The notes: a model not told the origin generated them from the sequence alone. Numbered from the stretch's first letter, positions 34,859 through 44,394 are shown. The stretch: 64,000 nucleotides of DNA from Lachnospiraceae bacterium (GCA_021202465.1 JAJQCZ010000066.1:62001-126000); one strand, 5' to 3'. Numbers and translations: made by a program.

Positions 34859-35012
34859 GGACCTGTTAAAGAATTCTTCTTTACATCTGACTTGTCTAAA
34901 TCTTCCTATACTGCGTTGTCGTCAATCGGCGTACCCCGGTACGCCTCATTCCTCCGCCTTGTCTAGAAAGATTTATCCTGCGTCATATGCAAAGCTAATT
35001 CTTAACAGTTCC
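34859..35012. repeat. 154-base palindromic MITE-like repeat
   Basis: The ends are imperfect inverted copies: GGACCTGTTAAAGAATT at the left and the reverse complement GGAACTGTTAAGAATT at the right. Pairing continues inward for about 45 bases a side, and the centre is a perfect stem GGCGTAC-CCCG-GTACGCC (34928-34945). The whole can fold into one long hairpin. It lies between the binding-protein gene and its permeases. No coding frame is present. It resembles dispersed palindromic elements of Lachnospiraceae genomes that I recall but cannot verify here. Confidence 0.75.
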
Positions 35013-35156
35013 TAAACACCAGAACCATGCCACCCGCATCTTCTGCCCTGTAACGGGAATCGAACGATAACCCGGAGGAGGGAGAGACGCATGTTTAAAA
35101 TCCTCGCGTCTCTTCCTCCTCTTATCTTTTCCTATCCGAAACGGAGTGAGAAAAAT

Positions 35157-36116
35157 ATGGTCAAATACATCGTCAAAAAACTGCTGATGATGATCCCCAT
35201 GCTACTGGTCATCAGCTTTATCGTTTACATGGGGTTACGCGCCACCGGCGTTGACCCGATCAACTTCCTGGTTAGCCCGGAGGTTCTCTCTGCCAATGCG
35301 GAGAACGTGGAGGCTCTTCGTGAAAGCCTGGGGCTGAACGATCCGCTTGTGGTTCAGTATGTTCGCTGGCTGGGCGATATCCTGCACGGCGATCTGGGCT
35401 ACTCTCTGGACGGGACATCTATCTCGGCGACCATCGCCACCCGCCTTCCCTACACGCTGGAGCTGGCCGGCTATTCGCTGCTTTTCAGTACCATCATCGG
35501 GATCGGGATCGGCATCATCAGCGCGATCCGTCAGAACGGCATCGTCGATTACATCGGCCGCGTGCTGGCTGTCATCGGACAGGCCGTCCCGCAGTTCCTG
35601 GTGGGCATCCTTCTCATCGAGATTTTCGCGATCAAGCTGGGCTGGTTTCCGACGGCAAACCGTGTAGATCCCAATGCCACGAACGCCTTTGTAGATGCGT
35701 TCCGGCATCTGTTCCTGCCCGTTGTGACACTGACCATCGGCATGGTGGCCGTGCTCATGCGTTACGCGCGGAATACCATGCTGGATGTGCTGAACAGTGA
35801 CTACATCAAGACGGCCCGTTCCAAGGGGATTCCGGAGTGGAAGGTCTACATGAAGCATGGCTTCCGCAACGCCATGAAGCCCGTGCTCGTGATTCTGCTG
35901 TTCCGTATTCCCGGTCTGATCGGCGGTTCCGTGGTCATCGAGACCGTGTTCTCCTATCCGGGCATCGGCATCACCATGACGAACGCGATCACCAGCGGCG
36001 ACTACCCGGTAGTGCTGGTCACGACCCTGATCATCGCGGCTACCATGCTGATTTGCTCCTTCCTGGTCGATGTGTTCAACGCACTGCTGGATCCCCGGGT
36101 CCGGCTGGGTGAGTGA
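35157..36116 (+). CDS. ABC importer permease, DppB type
   Basis: A 319-residue permease with six helices. MVKYIVKKLLMMIPMLLVI is the typical start of this class, followed by an external loop (LGLNDPLVVQYVRWLGDILHGDLGYS) and the coupling motif near TARSKGIPEWKVYMKHGFRNA. A start at 35091 with a better GGAGGAGGG site would add 22 unusual residues; I prefer 35157 by family fit, but the upstream start is possible. It pairs with the next gene. Confidence 0.92.
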   Translation: MVKYIVKKLLMMIPMLLVISFIVYMGLRATGVDPINFLVSPEVLSANAENVEALRESLGLNDPLVVQYVRWLGDILHGDLGYSLDGTSISATIATRLPYTLELAGYSLLFSTIIGIGIGIISAIRQNGIVDYIGRVLAVIGQAVPQFLVGILLIEIFAIKLGWFPTANRVDPNATNAFVDAFRHLFLPVVTLTIGMVAVLMRYARNTMLDVLNSDYIKTARSKGIPEWKVYMKHGFRNAMKPVLVILLFRIPGLIGGSVVIETVFSYPGIGITMTNAITSGDYPVVLVTTLIIAATMLICSFLVDVFNALLDPRVRLGE

Positions 36117-36135
36117 TGAAAGGAGGTCCTGAAAA

Positions 36136-37026
36136 ATGAATGAAGCAACAGTAAGCATCAAAGATCAAAATAAGGCGGCTTCCTCCTCTCGTCTGAAGAA
36201 AAACATCCGTAAATTTGCCAATAACAAGCTGGCCGTGCTGGGTCTGGTAATCGTCGCCGTTATGACCATCGCCTGTGTGGTCGCCTTTATCGCCGGCGTC
36301 GATTACCGGACGCCGGATCTGACGGCTACGCGGACAGCTCCTGATTCCTCGCATCTTTTCGGCACTGATACCATCGGCCGCGACCTGCTGGCGCGTGTCC
36401 TGGTGGGCGGCTGCTATTCCATTTTCATCGGTCTGTTCAGTGCGGTGGTCAGCAATGGCCTGGGCGCGATCCTGGGCGCCGTCGCCGGGTATTTCGGCGG
36501 CTGGGTGGATTCTGTTCTGGTGCGAATCTCCGAGATCTTTCAGGCATTTCCCCAGCTGGTGCTGGTCATGATGCTGATCGCCATCTTCAACACCCGCGGC
36601 CTGGGGAATCTGCTCTTTATCTTTGTTATTACAGGATGGATGACGACCTTCCGGATGGTGCGCAACGAGTACATGACGCTGAAGAATGAGACCTATGTCA
36701 AGGTCTGTGAGGCCTTCGGCATGAAGAGCAGCAACATCATGTTCAAGCAGATCCTGCCCAATGTCATGACCCCCATCATCGTGTCCGTGACCACCAACGT
36801 GGCGTATTTCATTCTGCAGGAGGCGTCCCTGAGCTTCATTGGTCTGGGCGTCGCCGACTCCACGCCGACCTGGGGCAACATCCTCAACGCGGCGAAGAGT
36901 CTGACTGTGGTGCAGAACCAGTGGTGGATCTGGGTATTCCCCGGCGCGGCCATCAGCCTGTTTGTCCTGGCCATCAATTTCCTGGGCGACGGCCTGCGGG
37001 ATGTGCTGGACGCCAAGCAGCAGTGA
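36136..37026 (+). CDS. ABC importer permease, DppC type
   Basis: A 296-residue permease. After a hydrophilic start (KKNIRKFANNKLAVLGLVIV) come HLFGTDTIGRDLLARVLVGG, typical of DppC/OppC, and the coupling loop VKVCEAFGMKSSNIMFKQILPNVM. The end has SFIGLGVADSTPTWGNIL. AAAGGAGG precedes the ATG. It forms the channel with the DppB-type partner. Confidence 0.95.
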   Translation: MNEATVSIKDQNKAASSSRLKKNIRKFANNKLAVLGLVIVAVMTIACVVAFIAGVDYRTPDLTATRTAPDSSHLFGTDTIGRDLLARVLVGGCYSIFIGLFSAVVSNGLGAILGAVAGYFGGWVDSVLVRISEIFQAFPQLVLVMMLIAIFNTRGLGNLLFIFVITGWMTTFRMVRNEYMTLKNETYVKVCEAFGMKSSNIMFKQILPNVMTPIIVSVTTNVAYFILQEASLSFIGLGVADSTPTWGNILNAAKSLTVVQNQWWIWVFPGAAISLFVLAINFLGDGLRDVLDAKQQ

Positions 37027-37036
37027 GGAGGGCAGA

Positions 37037-38065
37037 ATGGATAACAGAGAGATCATTTTAGACGTAAAGAACCTCAATACGAGCTTTGTCTCGGAGAAGA
37101 AGAAAACCCGTATCGTGAAAAACGTCTCCTTTCAGGTGAAGCGCGGCACGACGCTGGCCGTGGTGGGTGAGTCCGGCTGCGGCAAGAGCGTGACCATGAA
37201 TTCCATCATGCGCTTCCTGGGACGCAACGCCATCGTGGAGGCGGACAGCATTCAGTACAACAGCCTGCATGATGATCAGGTGAAGGAATATCATCTGGAG
37301 AAATATGAGAAGCCCAACTGTGCGGAAATGCGCGCGCTGCGCGGTCCGGAGATGAGTATGGTCTTCCAGGATCCCATGTCCAGCCTGAATCCCGTTTACA
37401 AGGTGGGGGATCAGGTCGCCGAGGGGCTGCTTGAGCACAATAAGGGCATGAGCAAGAAGGAAGCCCGGGAGAAGGTCCTTGAGATGTTCCGCAAGCTGGG
37501 GATTCCGGATCCCGAGGAGCGGATCGACAGTTATCCGCACCAGTTCTCCGGCGGCATGAAGCAGCGCGTGGTCATTGCCATCGCAATGATCTGCAATCCC
37601 GAGCTCATCATCTGCGACGAGCCGACGACGGCTCTGGACGTGACGATTCAGGCTCAGATCATGGAGCTGCTGAAGGCAATGCAGGTGAACGAGGGCAAGA
37701 GCATCGTCCTTATCACCCACAACATGGGTCTGGTGGCGGAAATGGCCGACGAGGTGTGCGTCATGTACATGGGCCGTGTTGTGGAATTCGGCAGCCTGGA
37801 GCAGATCTTCGACCACACAAGCCATCCCTACACCCAGGCGCTGCTGCGCAGCGTGCCGGTGCTGGGCCTCGCCGACGGCCAGAAGCTGGAGACCATTCCC
37901 GGTTCGACACCCAACCCGGCGGACCTGAAGGGCGGCTGTGAGTTCGCGGATCGCTGTCCCTTCTGCACCGACGCCTGCCGTGAGAAGGACATCCCCATGT
38001 TCGAGATCACACCGGGTCATCGTGTGCGCTGTCTGAAATTTCAGGATTCCCCGGAGGTGATGTGA
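37037..38065 (+). CDS. ABC importer ATPase, DppD type
   Basis: A 342-residue ATPase. Walker [10 protein letters not shown]-loop [13 protein letters not shown], signature FSGGMKQR, Walker [13 protein letters not shown] and the C-terminal Cys-rich end [14 protein letters not shown], which in this class carries an iron-sulfur or structural site. GAGGAGGGC precedes the ATG. It dimerises with the next gene product. Confidence 0.95.
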   Translation: MDNREIILDVKNLNTSFVSEKKKTRIVKNVSFQVKRGTTLAVVGESGCGKSVTMNSIMRFLGRNAIVEADSIQYNSLHDDQVKEYHLEKYEKPNCAEMRALRGPEMSMVFQDPMSSLNPVYKVGDQVAEGLLEHNKGMSKKEAREKVLEMFRKLGIPDPEERIDSYPHQFSGGMKQRVVIAIAMICNPELIICDEPTTALDVTIQAQIMELLKAMQVNEGKSIVLITHNMGLVAEMADEVCVMYMGRVVEFGSLEQIFDHTSHPYTQALLRSVPVLGLADGQKLETIPGSTPNPADLKGGCEFADRCPFCTDACREKDIPMFEITPGHRVRCLKFQDSPEVM

Positions 38066-38066
38066 G

Positions 38067-39065
38067 ATGAGTGAAAATAAAAAGGAAGTTATCTTTAAAG
38101 TAGAAGATCTGTGTACCTGGTTTCCCATCACCCAGGGGGCTTTCAAGAAGGTGGTCGGCTATGTGAAGGCGGTGGATGGCATCAGTCTTGATGTTTACAA
38201 GGGTGAGACTCTGGGCATCGTGGGTGAGTCCGGCTGCGGAAAATCCACGCTGGGCAAGACCATGATGATGCTGGAGAAGGCCACCGGCGGACAGGTGCTG
38301 TTCAACTATGACGGCGAGTTCAAGGACATCACGAAATTTAATTCTCAGGAAATGTTCGAGTTCCGCAAGGAAGTGCAGATGGTGTTCCAGGATCCCTATT
38401 CGGCCCTGAACCCGCAGAAGAAGATCTACACCTCCTTCGAGGAGCCGCTGAAGGTCCATGGCGTGAAGAGCGAGAAGGAACGCGAGGACATCATGGAGCG
38501 GGTGCTGAAGATGGTCAACATCCAGCCCGACTACCTGATGCGTTTCCCTCACGAGTTCTCCGGCGGACAGCGCCAGCGTCTGTGTATCGCCCGGGCGCTG
38601 GAGGTCATGCCCAAGGTGCTGATCTGCGATGAGCCCGTGTCCGCCCTGGATGTGTCGATTCAGGCGCAGGTGCTGAACCTGATGAAGGATATTCAGAAGG
38701 AAATGGATCTGACCTACCTCTTCATTGCCCACGATCTCAGCGTGGTTCAGCATATGTCAGACCGCATCATGGTCATGTATCTGGGCCGTGTAGTGGAGGT
38801 CGCCGATTCCAAGGCGCTGTATGACGAGCCGATGCATCCCTATACCCGGGCGCTGCTGTCGGCTATCCCGGTGCCGGACATTCACAAGACGAAGAAGCGT
38901 CAGGTGCTGGAGGGCGAGGTGCCGAGCCCGATTCACAAGCCGACCGGCTGCCCGTTCCACACGCGCTGCCCTAACTGCATGGAGCGGTGCAAGACCGAAG
39001 TGCCGACGCTGCATGTGCAGAACCCGGAGAACGGACACATGGTGTCCTGCCATCTCTACGACTGA
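38067..39065 (+). CDS. ABC importer ATPase, DppF type
   Basis: A 332-residue ATPase starting one base after the stop of its partner. Walker [23 protein letters not shown], signature FSGGQRQR, Walker B LICDEPVSALD, and CPFHTRCPNCMERC near the end. It completes the five-part importer. Confidence 0.95.
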   Translation: MSENKKEVIFKVEDLCTWFPITQGAFKKVVGYVKAVDGISLDVYKGETLGIVGESGCGKSTLGKTMMMLEKATGGQVLFNYDGEFKDITKFNSQEMFEFRKEVQMVFQDPYSALNPQKKIYTSFEEPLKVHGVKSEKEREDIMERVLKMVNIQPDYLMRFPHEFSGGQRQRLCIARALEVMPKVLICDEPVSALDVSIQAQVLNLMKDIQKEMDLTYLFIAHDLSVVQHMSDRIMVMYLGRVVEVADSKALYDEPMHPYTRALLSAIPVPDIHKTKKRQVLEGEVPSPIHKPTGCPFHTRCPNCMERCKTEVPTLHVQNPENGHMVSCHLYD

Positions 39066-39081
39066 GCGGAGGCAATATATA

Positions 39082-40743
39082 ATGAAGGAATACGCGGTGC
39101 GGCTGCCGCGGGAGGAGAGCTGCGACGTGCTGGTGGTCGGCGGCGGGATCGCTGGTCTGCTGGCCGCCCTGCGGGCGGCAGAGGACGGCGCAGCCGTCAC
39201 TCTGGCGGCCGCAGGCGGCCTCTTCTCCGGCTCCAGCTTCTACCCGGGAACCTGGGGTCTGGGCCTGGTGGGACCGGACGGCCCGGCGGACGAGGCAGAC
39301 CTGACCCGCACCATCCGGGCGGTGGGCTGCGGCATGGCCTCGCCGGAACTGGTGGAGACCTTCGTCCGGGGCATTACCCCGGCCATCGAAGAGCTGCGCA
39401 CAAGGGGCGTGCGGCTGCGCCGCGCCGCGCATGATAATCAGAAGGAATTCATCCCCTGCTTCGATCATAAGCGCCGGGACTGGAACGGCCTGGAATACGA
39501 CAGTATCCGGGAGATCCTGGGCGCCCGGCTTGCAGAATTGGGCGTCCGCATCCGAAATGGCTGTGAGGTGGTGGAGCTTGTGCGGGTGGGGGAGCGGGTC
39601 TGCGGCGCGGTCGTATTTCAGGACGGGGGACTGCACTTTCTCGGCTGCCGGGCGCTGGTGCTCGCCACCGGAGGCTATGGCAGTCTGTTCCGCCGTCACC
39701 TCTGCACGGAGGATGTGACCGGACAGGGACAGGCTCTGGCTCTGGAAGCCGGCGCCTCTCTGGTGAATATGGAGTTTCTGCAGATGATGCCGGGGTATCT
39801 GTCCCCGGCGCCCAGAACCATTTTTAATGAAAAAACGTTTCGCTTCGTCCGGCTTCACCGGGCAGACGGGACACCTCTGCTGCCGGAGGGTTCGGAGACA
39901 GAGCGTCTGCTGGCGCTGCGTTCCACCCACGGTCCTTTCACGGCGCGGCTGGAGTCAAGAGCCGTGGATATCGCTCTATTTCAGGCGTGCCGGGAGGAGG
40001 CGGAGGGAGTGACCGTTACCTATAAACCGGAGCTGCGGCAGGATATGCCGGAGTTTATCGCCACCTATTTCGACTGGCTGGAGCGGGAGAAGGGGATCAC
40101 CCCTGAGATGCCGATACATATTGGCATATTTGCTCATGCGGCCAACGGCGGGATTGCCATCCGTCCGGATGCCTCGACCGGCGTCCCCGGGCTTTTCGCC
40201 TGCGGGGAGGTCACCGGCGGGATGCACGGGGCGGACCGGATCGGCGGCCTGTCCACGGCGAACGGTCTGGTGTTCGGCGGGATCGCCGGGCATGCAGCGG
40301 CTGCGTTTTGCCTGGACGTGTCGGAACCGCCGTCCGCCTGTCTGGTTCAGGGGCGCGTGATGCCGGGATTGTCAGAGCGGACGCGGACTTTGCAGGAGAT
40401 CATGTCTCGTTCCGTGATGATCCTGCGGAATGAAACGGGGCTGCAGGAGGCCTGTGAGCGGCTGGAGACACTGGCCGACCCGCAGCGAGTTGGTCTTTCA
40501 GAGGATCCGCGGGAGATCGCGGCCACCCGGAAGTGGGAGTGCCGTCTGCTGACAGCGCGGTGTGTCCTTCAGGCTGCGCTGGCCCGGCGCGAGAGCCGGG
40601 GTTCCCATTACAGGGAGGATTTCCCGGAGGAGGACCCGGCCTGCGGACAGCCTGTCTTCCTGCGCCTGGGAGAGAACGGAAATATATGGATGAGCGAGGC
40701 GGTCCCGGGAGGACCGGGAAGGAAAGGAATGAAACCATGTTAG
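39082..40743 (+). CDS. FAD-dependent oxidoreductase (fumarate reductase/NadB-like flavoprotein)
   Basis: A 553-residue soluble flavoprotein. The dinucleotide fold is VLVVGGGIAGLLAALRAAE near residue 18, with LVLATGGYG in the middle and CGEVTGGMHGADRIGGLSTANGLVFGG near residue 375, the pattern of fumarate reductase, succinate dehydrogenase and L-aspartate oxidase A chains. A helical C-terminal domain is present. No signal or quinone partner is seen and no nad genes are near. It sits between the importer and the epimerase, overlapping the latter by 7 bases, so it works in the same pathway. Its substrate is unknown. Confidence 0.85.
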   Translation: MKEYAVRLPREESCDVLVVGGGIAGLLAALRAAEDGAAVTLAAAGGLFSGSSFYPGTWGLGLVGPDGPADEADLTRTIRAVGCGMASPELVETFVRGITPAIEELRTRGVRLRRAAHDNQKEFIPCFDHKRRDWNGLEYDSIREILGARLAELGVRIRNGCEVVELVRVGERVCGAVVFQDGGLHFLGCRALVLATGGYGSLFRRHLCTEDVTGQGQALALEAGASLVNMEFLQMMPGYLSPAPRTIFNEKTFRFVRLHRADGTPLLPEGSETERLLALRSTHGPFTARLESRAVDIALFQACREEAEGVTVTYKPELRQDMPEFIATYFDWLEREKGITPEMPIHIGIFAHAANGGIAIRPDASTGVPGLFACGEVTGGMHGADRIGGLSTANGLVFGGIAGHAAAAFCLDVSEPPSACLVQGRVMPGLSERTRTLQEIMSRSVMILRNETGLQEACERLETLADPQRVGLSEDPREIAATRKWECRLLTARCVLQAALARRESRGSHYREDFPEEDPACGQPVFLRLGENGNIWMSEAVPGGPGRKGMKPC

Positions 40744-41966
40744 AACTGTCGAAATTTCGCGCAGTTCATGCCTGGATTCAGGATGAACTGAAGGGAAGCG
40801 CCGATTTCTGGCTGAAATACGGTCTTGACCGGGAACACGGCGGCGTGTACACTTGTCTTGACCGGGAAGGAAAGATCTTCTCTACGGATAAGAGTGTGTG
40901 GATGCAGGGGCGATGCGGCTGGACCTATGCGTTCCTGTGCACCACCTACGGGGAGCGCCCGGAGTGGCTGGAGGCCAGCCGGAGCTGTCTGGATTTCATG
41001 GAAGAGCATTGTATCAATCGTGAGGCCGGAGACAGGATGTATTTTACGGTAACGGCGGAGGGAAAGCCTCTGCGTCAGCGCCGCTACTGCTTCTCCGAGG
41101 GCTTTTACGCGCTCGCGAATGCGGAGTATTATCACGTCACCGGGGAGAGGGTCCGCCTGGAGCGTGCCCGGAGGGCTTATGAGCTGATCTACCGGCTGAA
41201 CCACGGCCTGATCAAGGATCCGACAGGGCTGGGTCCCAAGACGATTCCCGAGACCCGTTCCGGCCGCGCGCTGGGAGATACGATGATCTATCTGAACATC
41301 ACTTCTGTCATGCGCCGCTGCGATCCGGAGCGCCGGACGCTCTATGATATCAGAGCCAGAGAGTGCGTAGACACCATTTTCCGCTATCATCATAAGCCGG
41401 AGCTTCGCTGCACGCTGGAGACGGTGAGTCCGGACGGAACGCCGCAGCTGGAGAATACGGCGGGGCGCGTGGTTAATCCCGGTCATGACATCGAGTGCAG
41501 CTGGTTCCTTATGGAGGAGACTGCCTATGAGAAAAATGATGCGCTGCGGGCGGATGCCATGCGGGTCTTTGACTATGCCATTGAAGCCGGCTGGGACAAA
41601 GAATATGGCGGACTTCTGTATTTTATAGATTGTCTGGGACGCCCGCCGGAGGCTTACGAGCATGACATGAAGCTGTGGTGGCCTCACAACGAGATCCTGA
41701 TCGCTTCGATGATGATTTATCGCGATACGGGAGAGGAAAAATATCTGGACTGGTTTTATCAGACGGCGGATTACTGTCGGGAGCATTTTGCGGATCCGGA
41801 ATGCGGAGAGTGGTATGGTTATCTGCGCCGGGACGGCATTCCCACGCAGCCGGCCTGCAAGGGCAGCACCTTCAAGGGCCCCTTCCATGTGCCGCGCAGT
41901 CTGATTCTGGTGGACCGGATGATGACAGAGATCGAGGCGAGAGCCGCATCTCAAGAAGGAAAATAA
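40737..41966 (+). CDS. AGE-family epimerase (N-acylglucosamine 2-epimerase-like)
   Basis: A 409-residue (alpha/alpha)6-barrel enzyme. Conserved parts include the WMQGRCGWTYAFL segment, YCFSEGFYALANAEYY, HDIECSWFLMEE and KLWWPHNEIL, which supply the active-site histidines of the renin-binding-protein/AGE family. With the sialic acid lyase here it should convert ManNAc to GlcNAc as free sugars, replacing NanE. The start overlaps the preceding gene (ATGTTAG). Confidence 0.9.
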   Translation: MLELSKFRAVHAWIQDELKGSADFWLKYGLDREHGGVYTCLDREGKIFSTDKSVWMQGRCGWTYAFLCTTYGERPEWLEASRSCLDFMEEHCINREAGDRMYFTVTAEGKPLRQRRYCFSEGFYALANAEYYHVTGERVRLERARRAYELIYRLNHGLIKDPTGLGPKTIPETRSGRALGDTMIYLNITSVMRRCDPERRTLYDIRARECVDTIFRYHHKPELRCTLETVSPDGTPQLENTAGRVVNPGHDIECSWFLMEETAYEKNDALRADAMRVFDYAIEAGWDKEYGGLLYFIDCLGRPPEAYEHDMKLWWPHNEILIASMMIYRDTGEEKYLDWFYQTADYCREHFADPECGEWYGYLRRDGIPTQPACKGSTFKGPFHVPRSLILVDRMMTEIEARAASQEGK

Positions 41967-41976
41967 AGGAGCAGGA

Positions 41977-42867
41977 ATGGCAGGAACACCCCTGGAAGAG
42001 AACATCATTGTCAAACTGAACAACAGCTATTATCACCTGACGGCTTCGGAGAAAAAGGTAGCGGATTATGTGCTGAGCCATAAGCGGGAGGTACAGTTCA
42101 TGTCTATCTCGGAGCTGGCCGACGAGTGCGGCGTGGCGGAGGCGACGATCTCCCGGTTCTGCCGCAGGCAGAAACTCCATGGCTACAACGCTTTCAAACT
42201 GGCGCTGGCCATGGAGACGGCCCGGGAGGAAGCCGGCGTCGCGGCCTCGGCGGAGTCGGAGGTGACGGCGCTCTCGGAGGAAGAAGAGGCAGACGCTGTC
42301 ATTGAAATGAGCCGCAGGCAGTACGCCGAGTACAAGGCGGCTCTGAGTCAGACCATGGCGCAGATCCGGCCGGAGCGCATTCGTGAGGCGGTTGATCTGC
42401 TGGCCGGGGCGGACAAGGTGTTCTGTATGGGACAGGGAGGTTCCATGATCATGGCGCAGGAGGCGGCGCACCTTTTTTCCACGGTGTCGCTCCGTTTCTT
42501 CAACGTGCCGGATTCTCATCTGCAGGCCTCCGCGGCCTCGCTGCTCACACCCCGGGATGTACTGTTCTTTTTCTCGTACTCCGGTTCCACGAAGGATATC
42601 GTGGACATCATGGCGCTGGCCAGGGAGCGGGGGGCGAAGAGCATTCTGATTACCCGGTTTGCCAAGTCGCCGGGTGCGGCCTGCGCCGATGTGGTGCTGC
42701 AGTGCGGGTCCAATGAGGGGCCTCTGCAGCTGGGCACGGTGGCGGCCCGCGTGGCGCAGCTCTTTCTGGTAGATATCCTCTATCAGGAAATGTGCCTGCG
42801 CAATCCCGAGGAAGCACGTATCAATCGGGAGCGGATCGCCGGAGCGCTGGCGGACAAGCACATATAG
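41977..42867 (+). CDS. RpiR/MurR-family regulator with SIS domain (NanR-like)
   Basis: A 296-residue regulator. The N-terminal HTH_6 domain (LTASEKKVADYVLSHKREV, ISELADECGVAEATISRFCRR) precedes a SIS sugar-phosphate domain (VFCMGQGGSMIMAQEAAH, FFFSYSGSTKDIVDIM). Such proteins sense amino sugar phosphates. It lies inside the operon it probably controls, and TGAAA-N5-TTTCA sites stand in the divergent promoter region 9 kb upstream. Confidence 0.9.
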   Translation: MAGTPLEENIIVKLNNSYYHLTASEKKVADYVLSHKREVQFMSISELADECGVAEATISRFCRRQKLHGYNAFKLALAMETAREEAGVAASAESEVTALSEEEEADAVIEMSRRQYAEYKAALSQTMAQIRPERIREAVDLLAGADKVFCMGQGGSMIMAQEAAHLFSTVSLRFFNVPDSHLQASAASLLTPRDVLFFFSYSGSTKDIVDIMALARERGAKSILITRFAKSPGAACADVVLQCGSNEGPLQLGTVAARVAQLFLVDILYQEMCLRNPEEARINRERIAGALADKHI

Positions 42868-42961
42868 ACAGAAATGATTCGCGACGAAGTCATAAGCATC
42901 GCCGGTCCGGCAGGTTGTATGGGGCCGGACACCATGATGGACATGGAGAAGGATAACAATC

Positions 42962-43891
42962 ATGAGAGATATCGCAAAATATCAGGGGATTCTCCCCGCA
43001 TTTTATGCCTGCTATGACAGGGAGGGGGAGATTTCCCCCGAGGCAGTTCGGAAGCTCACGGAATATTTCGTGGAGAAGGGCGTGAAGGGCGTTTATGTCG
43101 GAGGCTCCTCCGGAGAGTGCATCTACCACAGCGTGGCGGAGCGCAAGCTGGTTCTGGAAAATGTGATGGCGGCGGCGCAGGGACGGCTGACCGTGATCGC
43201 CCACGTGGGCTGCAACAGCACCCGGGATTCCGTGGAGCTGGCGCGCCACGCGGAGTCGCTGGGTGTGGACGCCATCGCCTCCATCCCGCCGATTTACTTC
43301 CATCTGCCGGATGATTCCATCGCCGACTACTGGAACGCGATGAGCGACGCGGCGCCGAATACGGACTTCGTCATCTACAACATTCCTCAGCTGGCGGGCG
43401 TGTCGCTGACGATGCCGCTGTTTCGCAAAATGCTGGAGAATCCGCGGGTTGTGGCTGTGAAGAACTCCTCCATGCCGGTGCAGGATATCCAGATGTTCCT
43501 GGATGAGGGTACCCGGGGCGGACGTCCCTTCATCGTGTTCAACGGCCCCGACGAGCAGCTGATCAGCGGCCTGGCTATGGGCGCCGGCGGCGGGATTGGC
43601 GGGACCTACGCCGTGATGCCGGAGCTGATTCTGAAGGTCTGGAACCTGATGAAGACCGGCGAGGTTGAGAAGGCCCGCAAGGTACAGTTCGACATCGACA
43701 ACATCATTTACGCGATGTGCGGCTGTAAGGGAAATATGTATGCCGCGGCCAAGGAGATCCTGCGCCGCCGGACAGGCATCGACGTCGGCGGAGTGCGTGC
43801 TCCGCTGAGTGATCTCGTGCCGGAGGACATGCCGAAGATTGCCGCCTGCGTGGCGTTGATTGACAAAGCCATGGCAAGGTGGGCGGACTGA
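42962..43891 (+). CDS. nanA: N-acetylneuraminate lyase
   Basis: A 309-residue class I aldolase that cleaves sialic acid to ManNAc and pyruvate. GVYVGGSSGECIYHS gives the GSSGE carboxylate loop, YNIPQLAG the catalytic Tyr near residue 139, and VVAVKNSSM the Schiff-base Lys near residue 166. The DHDPS superfamily includes other lyases, but the surrounding AGE epimerase, kinase, nagA and nagB favour sialic acid. AGAAGGA precedes the ATG. A terminator follows the stop. Confidence 0.92.
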   Translation: MRDIAKYQGILPAFYACYDREGEISPEAVRKLTEYFVEKGVKGVYVGGSSGECIYHSVAERKLVLENVMAAAQGRLTVIAHVGCNSTRDSVELARHAESLGVDAIASIPPIYFHLPDDSIADYWNAMSDAAPNTDFVIYNIPQLAGVSLTMPLFRKMLENPRVVAVKNSSMPVQDIQMFLDEGTRGGRPFIVFNGPDEQLISGLAMGAGGGIGGTYAVMPELILKVWNLMKTGEVEKARKVQFDIDNIIYAMCGCKGNMYAAAKEILRRRTGIDVGGVRAPLSDLVPEDMPKIAACVALIDKAMARWAD

Positions 43892-43930
43892 GCGTAAAGG
43901 TCCTCGGAAGTGTTTCGTATTGATTCGGAA

Positions 43931-43973
43931 AAACGCCAGATCACAGAGAAAATCCTGCGATCTGGCGTTTTTT
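43931..43973 (+). terminator. Terminator of the sialic acid operon
   Basis: AAACGCCAGATC pairs with GATCTGGCGTTT, followed by TTT. Confidence 0.92.
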
Positions 43974-44148
43974 GATGGAAGAGGAAGAGACAGGCTGCTT
44001 CACCGCTTCAAATACATTCATCACGATCTTCTTTCCGATTTTTGAGTAAAAAACAACCAGGCACAATCATGTACTCGATTTGGAAGCGGAAGTTTCGGCC
44101 CCTGCAAAAATATATTTTATTGTAGAATTTCCTGTCGAACTATGGTAG

Positions 44149-44260
44149 GATAATGGGCAAGAGCTACCAGGATGGTAGGCGGTTAGCCCTCGACGAGGGA
44201 CTGTGACCCTCGTTTACATAGAAACCCGAAAGGGAATCCGGTGGAAGGAGGGCTAAGCCA
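44149..44260 (+). promoter_or_regulatory. -10 element and self-inhibitory leader of the small membrane peptide mRNA
   Basis: A GATAAT at 44149-44154 (weak -35) starts a leader of about 100 bases. TTAGCCCTC (44183-44191) is fully complementary to GAGGGCTAA (44248-44256), which contains the ribosome binding site of the peptide. In the full-length RNA the site would be shut, as in type I toxin messages. Confidence 0.6.
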
Positions 44261-44359
44261 ATGAGTATCGCAGACTTAATTGCAGTGCTGAGCTTCGGCA
44301 TCGGCTGCTTTTGTGCCGGGTATACGTTCGGCAAGGATAATCATAAAACACAGAAATAA
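44261..44359 (+). CDS. Small membrane peptide, candidate type I toxin
   Basis: A 32-residue peptide: one hydrophobic helix (IADLIAVLSFGIGCFCAGY) and a short polar, basic tail ending HKTQK. GGAGGG stands at the right distance before the ATG. Size and topology match Fst/TxpA-like or holin-like toxins that are abundant in Firmicutes. A convergent RNA promoter and a shared bidirectional terminator lie downstream, and the leader can hide the ribosome site. Toxicity is inferred, not shown. Confidence 0.7.
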   Translation: MSIADLIAVLSFGIGCFCAGYTFGKDNHKTQK

Positions 44360-44394
44360 CCGCCCCAGTCGCATGTGAAGCGGTTATTTCTTTT
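44354..44394 (+). terminator. Bidirectional terminator shared by peptide mRNA and convergent RNA
   Basis: AAATAACCGC and GCGGTTATTT form a perfect 10-bp stem; CTTTT follows on the plus strand and CTGTGTTTTA on the minus strand. It overlaps the stop codon of the peptide. Confidence 0.85.

Noticed and set aside
39082-40743. L-aspartate oxidase NadB
   Set aside because: Family resemblance only; no nadA or nadC is near and the operon context is sialic acid use.
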